Of a stretch of 64,000 nucleotides of DNA, positions 52,694 to 64,000 are shown one piece after another. A program made the translations under genes and the position numbers. The stretch comes from Serratia sp. FDAARGOS_506 (lineage in GTDB: Bacteria > Pseudomonadota > Gammaproteobacteria > Enterobacterales > Enterobacteriaceae). The stretch's first letter is position 1. Each line of letters opens with the position of its first letter. The notes beneath the pieces were generated by a model. The model saw only the letters and a list, made by a program, of their open reading frames with translations. It did not search any database and was not told the origin of the DNA. The stretch lies in assembly GCF_003812745.1 (NCBI RefSeq), contig NZ_CP033831.1:3348001-3412000 (forward strand), given 5' to 3'.

Positions 52694-53509
52694 TTACCAG
52701 CCTTTGACGGCGTCGCCCTTGTAGATGTCGGCGGCGCTGGCCGCTACTTCGTCAGTCTGATAGGCCTTGACCAGATCCTTGACTTTCTCGCTGTCTTTGT
52801 TGTCGATGCGGCTGGCGAAGATGTTGACGTACGGGGAGTTTTTGTCTTCGACAAACAGCCCGTCCTTGGCCGGCGACAGGCCGATCTGGCTGGAATAGTT
52901 GGTGTTGATGATCGCCAGCGTCACCTTTTTGTCGTCCAGCGCGCGCGGCAGCTGCGGCGCCTCAATCTCGACGATCTTCAGTTTTTTCGGGTTGCCGACG
53001 ATGTCCAGCGCGGTCGGCAGCAGGCCGACGCCGTCCTTCAGGGTAATCAGCCCCTGTTTTTGCAGCAGCAGCAGGGAGCGGCCCAGGTTGGTCGGATCGT
53101 TCGGCACCGCCACTTGCGCGCCGTCCGGCAACTGGCTGAGTGCGGTTATCTTCTTCGAATAGCCGGCGATCGGGTAGACGAAGGTGTTGCCCACCGCCGC
53201 CAGCTTGTAGCCGCGTTCCTGCATCTGTTTGTCCAGATACGGCTTGTGCTGGAAGGCGTTAACGTCCAGGTCGCCGTTGTTCAGTGCCTCGTTCGGCAGC
53301 ACGTAGTCGTTGAAGGTCACCACCTCCACGTCCAGAGCGTATTTCTGCTTGGCGACCTTCTGCACCACCGCCCACAGCGACTGATCGATACCGGCGCTGA
53401 TGCCGACCTTGATGTGGTGATCGTCCTGTGCCGTCGGGCCGCAGGCGGTCAGCAGCAGCGTGCCGGCGGCGGCCAGCGTCAGGGTGAGGTTTTTCAGCGT
53501 AAATGTCAT
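52694..53509 (-). CDS. NlpA/MetQ-family lipoprotein (methionine-type ABC binding protein)
   Basis: 271 residues. Lipobox LLLTAC (Cys ~23), then the NLPA fold with VGISAGIDQSLWAVVQKVAK, VTFNDYVLPNEALNNGDLDV and NAFQHKPYLDKQMQERGY, and VPNDPTNLGRSLLLLQ, all standard for MetQ-like proteins. It would bind methionine or a related compound at the inner membrane. No metN or metI lies next to it, so it is an orphan more like NlpA. Confidence 0.9.
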   Translation of the reverse strand: MTFTLKNLTLTLAAAGTLLLTACGPTAQDDHHIKVGISAGIDQSLWAVVQKVAKQKYALDVEVVTFNDYVLPNEALNNGDLDVNAFQHKPYLDKQMQERGYKLAAVGNTFVYPIAGYSKKITALSQLPDGAQVAVPNDPTNLGRSLLLLQKQGLITLKDGVGLLPTALDIVGNPKKLKIVEIEAPQLPRALDDKKVTLAIINTNYSSQIGLSPAKDGLFVEDKNSPYVNIFASRIDNKDSEKVKDLVKAYQTDEVAASAADIYKGDAVKGW

Positions 53510-53614
53510 TTTCCCAGGGTCCTTGTCAACATTGCCTGCTAATTTTGGCGGGCAGAATAGTGGCAGTGACTGTAGGTAATCGCTGGGCTAAAACAAAATA
53601 CTGATTCACTATGA

Positions 53615-53635
53615 CTCATAGCGATTAGCTATGAG
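53615..53635. promoter_or_regulatory. Perfect inverted repeat CTCATAG-N7-CTATGAG upstream of the NlpA-like gene
   Basis: Arms 53615-53621 and 53629-53635 in the 236-bp gap between the divergent nlpA-like and 53746 genes; a further CTATGA lies at 53609-53614. The form suits a dimeric regulator, but no regulator can be named; it does not match the MetJ box. Confidence 0.45.
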
Positions 53636-53745
53636 CGCCCGCCGCCTGGCGCGGTGCGGATTGTTTTGACGGCGAATCGGCGGGCTTATTATGATAGCCA
53701 TTGGCCCGCGAGGGCAGACTGGGTACTGAAACGAAGGAAAAGACA

Positions 53746-54264
53746 ATGCGATTGAACACTTGGAGCAAGGCGCTGCTGCCGCTGGTGGTGTTGGCCTGCG
53801 TCTCGGCGACTCAGGTTCGGGCGGCGGAGAGCGATACCGGGCCGATCCCCAAACAGCTGCTGGGCAACTGGCGCGTCAGCAAGATCGTACCGACCCAGAC
53901 CACCGGCTGCTGGGATCAACAGCAGGCGCAGAGCCTGATCGGCGGTAAAATCAGCTATAAAGCGGATGCATTCAGCTGGAACGGCACGGCGCTGAAAAGC
54001 GAAGGAGCCACCGTCAGCACCGTAGAAGCGCAGGAGTTTGTCGAGGACAATTCCGGCAGTAGCTCTTACATCGATTTCCCGATGCTGGGCATCAGCACGC
54101 CGGCGGTCGAGCGTGTGGCCATTCAGCACGCGGATATCGCCATCAAAGGCATTACCGATCAGGGCAGCGATGGAGTGCCCGGCGATAACGTGCTGGTGAA
54201 AGACGCCAACACGCTGATCCTGTCGCTGTGCAACGTCTGGTTTGAGGTGCATCGCGAGAAGTAA
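53746..54264 (+). CDS. Secreted protein of unknown function
   Basis: 172 residues. Signal peptide ending QVRAA, mature domain starting ESDTGPIPKQLLGNWRVSKI, a lipocalin-like opening; two cysteines (~residues 60 and ~163) could form a disulphide. Not recognised further. ATG 53746 follows GAAGGAAA; the frame upstream lacks a signal. Followed by hairpin AGCCCC-GGCAGC-GGGGCT at ~54278-54294. Confidence 0.7.
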   Translation: MRLNTWSKALLPLVVLACVSATQVRAAESDTGPIPKQLLGNWRVSKIVPTQTTGCWDQQQAQSLIGGKISYKADAFSWNGTALKSEGATVSTVEAQEFVEDNSGSSSYIDFPMLGISTPAVERVAIQHADIAIKGITDQGSDGVPGDNVLVKDANTLILSLCNVWFEVHREK

Positions 54265-54411
54265 TTTTTGCCTTTAGCCCCGGCAGCGGGGCTTTCCCAT
54301 CGTTTCGCCATCCGTCATACGCGCCATTTCTGAGCTAAAATTAACCATAACGATATGACCCCGGCGTGATATCGGAGCCTCGGCTCTACCGAGTCCATGA
54401 CAGGAGGCGCT

Positions 54412-54837
54412 ATGTGTTACCACCATATTGTCATCGCCACCGATCTGAGCGATGACGGCAAACGGCTGGTCGAAAAGGGGGCGCTGCTGGCGGAGGCGCT
54501 GCAGGCCAAACTCTCGCTGATCTATGTGGACGTTCACTACGACACCTACCACGCGGCGATTGGCTTTTCGGAGCGCAGCGATGACGGCGTGCCGTTCGAA
54601 GAGAAGATCCGCAAAGAGCTGGAGCCTACCACGCAAAACGTCAATTACCCGATCGCGGAAGTGATTATCGGGCGCGGCGGCTTCGTTGACGAACTGCGTA
54701 CGGCAGTCGTGGATAAGAACATCGACCTGCTGGTGTTCGGCCATCACCACGATCTGTGGAGCAACCTGTTTTCTTCTACCCGCAATGCCATCAATCAGCT
54801 GAATATCGACGTGCTGGTGATCCCGATCCGTTCATAA
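54412..54837 (+). CDS. Universal stress protein (UspA superfamily, UspC/UspD-like)
   Basis: 141-residue cytosolic protein: N-terminal YHHIVIATDLSDDGKRLVEKG and C-terminal DLLVFGHHHDLWSNLFSSTR then NQLNIDVLVIPI, as in enterobacterial UspC/UspD. The G-H-H-H block replaces the ATP-binding G-2x-G-9x-G(S/T) pattern of other Usps, so nucleotide binding is doubtful. Start ATG 54412 after CAGGAGG. Convergent with ygjK across a hairpin (54844-54874). Confidence 0.88.
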   Translation: MCYHHIVIATDLSDDGKRLVEKGALLAEALQAKLSLIYVDVHYDTYHAAIGFSERSDDGVPFEEKIRKELEPTTQNVNYPIAEVIIGRGGFVDELRTAVVDKNIDLLVFGHHHDLWSNLFSSTRNAINQLNIDVLVIPIRS

Positions 54838-54880
54838 ACGCGGGCCACCGCCGTGCAACGAGGACGGTGGCCGCTGCGGC

Positions 54881-58377
<3,497 letters not shown>

Positions 58378-58468
58378 TCAGCCGAGCAGCGGCTCACGCG
58401 AGGTCGCTCCCGGATCCCTGGGAGAAGAGAAAAAGCCCGCCCGAACAGGACGGTAAACGGCAGGTATA

Positions 58469-58488
58469 TTAGTAAAATATTTAGTAAA
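58469..58488. promoter_or_regulatory. Candidate EbgR operator upstream of ygjJK
   Basis: A direct repeat TTAGTAAA-ATAT-TTAGTAAA. Read on the other strand it is TTTACTAA/TTTTACTAA, the same sequence family as the element before ebgA (59775-59792). It lies between ygjJ and ebgR, ~125 bp before ygjJ. Confidence 0.55.
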
Positions 58489-58510
58489 AAATACGCTTAA
58501 ATCAGTAAAT

Positions 58511-58526
58511 TGTCAACTTGATCACA
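58511..58526. promoter_or_regulatory. Candidate CRP site between ygjJ and ebgR
   Basis: TGTCA-N6-TCACA differs by one base from the CRP core TGTGA-N6-TCACA. It suits catabolite control of the divergent ygjJK and/or ebgR. Confidence 0.6.
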
Positions 58527-58602
58527 GCGGGAGAAATGGGTATCTTTCGCTGCAGGCGCCCGGCAACGTCTTGCATGAGCGTGCTTTGGCCCGGTCTGGT
58601 AA

Positions 58603-59661
<1,059 letters not shown>

Positions 59662-59759
59662 CCGGCCCCTGCCTCGGCGGGGGGAGTTGGCGCTCAAAAT
59701 TAACGTCATGATAAAAAAAGGTATTTGAGATTTATTGTGATCCTGCCGTCATTTGGTAA

Positions 59760-63367
<3,608 letters not shown>

Positions 63368-63386
63368 CGCGCCCGCCGATCGATAA

Positions 63387-64000
<614 letters not shown>

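Overview
The window is chromosomal DNA of an enterobacterium, almost certainly of the Serratia marcescens group. The evidence is the overall high GC, Escherichia-like gene order in several blocks (hinT-ycfL-lpoB-thiK-nagZ-ycfP-ndh-ycfJ; ghrA-ycdX-ycdY; yebE-ptrB-exoX; yobA-yebZ-yebY-sdsR; ebgR-ebgA-ebgC-ygjI with ygjJ-ygjK), and two Serratia hallmarks: the RND pump sdeAB with its MarA-like regulator sdeR, and a 317-residue proline iminopeptidase that matches the S. marcescens enzyme. No database search was run; all names rest on recognising the translated sequences.

Layout. 1-4150: Mn(II) control (mntR, mntH with an MntR box), a short-chain dehydrogenase with a divergent HxlR regulator, and an amino-acid-type binding protein. 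4360-11540: cell envelope and respiration (hinT, ycfL, lpoB, thiK, nagZ, ycfP, ndh, ycfJ, an Rrf2 regulator). 11600-16610: sdeAB/sdeR drug efflux. 16620-17640: two tRNA-Ser(GGA) genes on the minus strand. Each is followed by tandem units that carry the last ~16 nt of the tRNA, an arrangement like the rtT repeats of E. coli tyrT. 18060-25670: a peptide-transporter relative, ghrA, ycdX, ycdY, yebE, ptrB, exoX. 25690-31760: a nitrilase-family enzyme, a 36-residue basic protein, a zinc-independent DksA paralogue behind a strong Zur box, pip, holE, ftnA, copper-related yobA-yebZ-yebY, and the small RNA SdsR.

31760-39450 is a decayed lambdoid prophage placed directly behind sdsR. It has a frameshifted integrase, an excisionase, a lysis cassette (holin, lysozyme, Rz/Rz1), a terminase small subunit joined directly to a broken tail-fibre end, and several AT-rich cargo ('moron') units. 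Two of these units are tightly coupled gene pairs of unknown function and are the best candidates here for an undescribed system: 35674-36377 (two-helix membrane protein plus a small soluble protein) and 38299-39158 (protein with a glycine/alanine-rich hydrophobic segment plus a tiny membrane protein). Neither family could be named.

39470-64000 returns to the host chromosome: a phosphotransferase, fabV, three small exported proteins, dcuSR, a sugar ABC transporter with two related binding proteins and a divergent class I aldolase, an SDR enzyme, an NlpA/MetQ lipoprotein, a universal stress protein, and the evolved beta-galactosidase locus. In that locus matching TTTACTA direct repeats lie upstream of both ygjJK and ebgAC, suggesting that EbgR governs both arms. 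The last gene (ygjI) runs off the end of the window, and mntR runs off the beginning.
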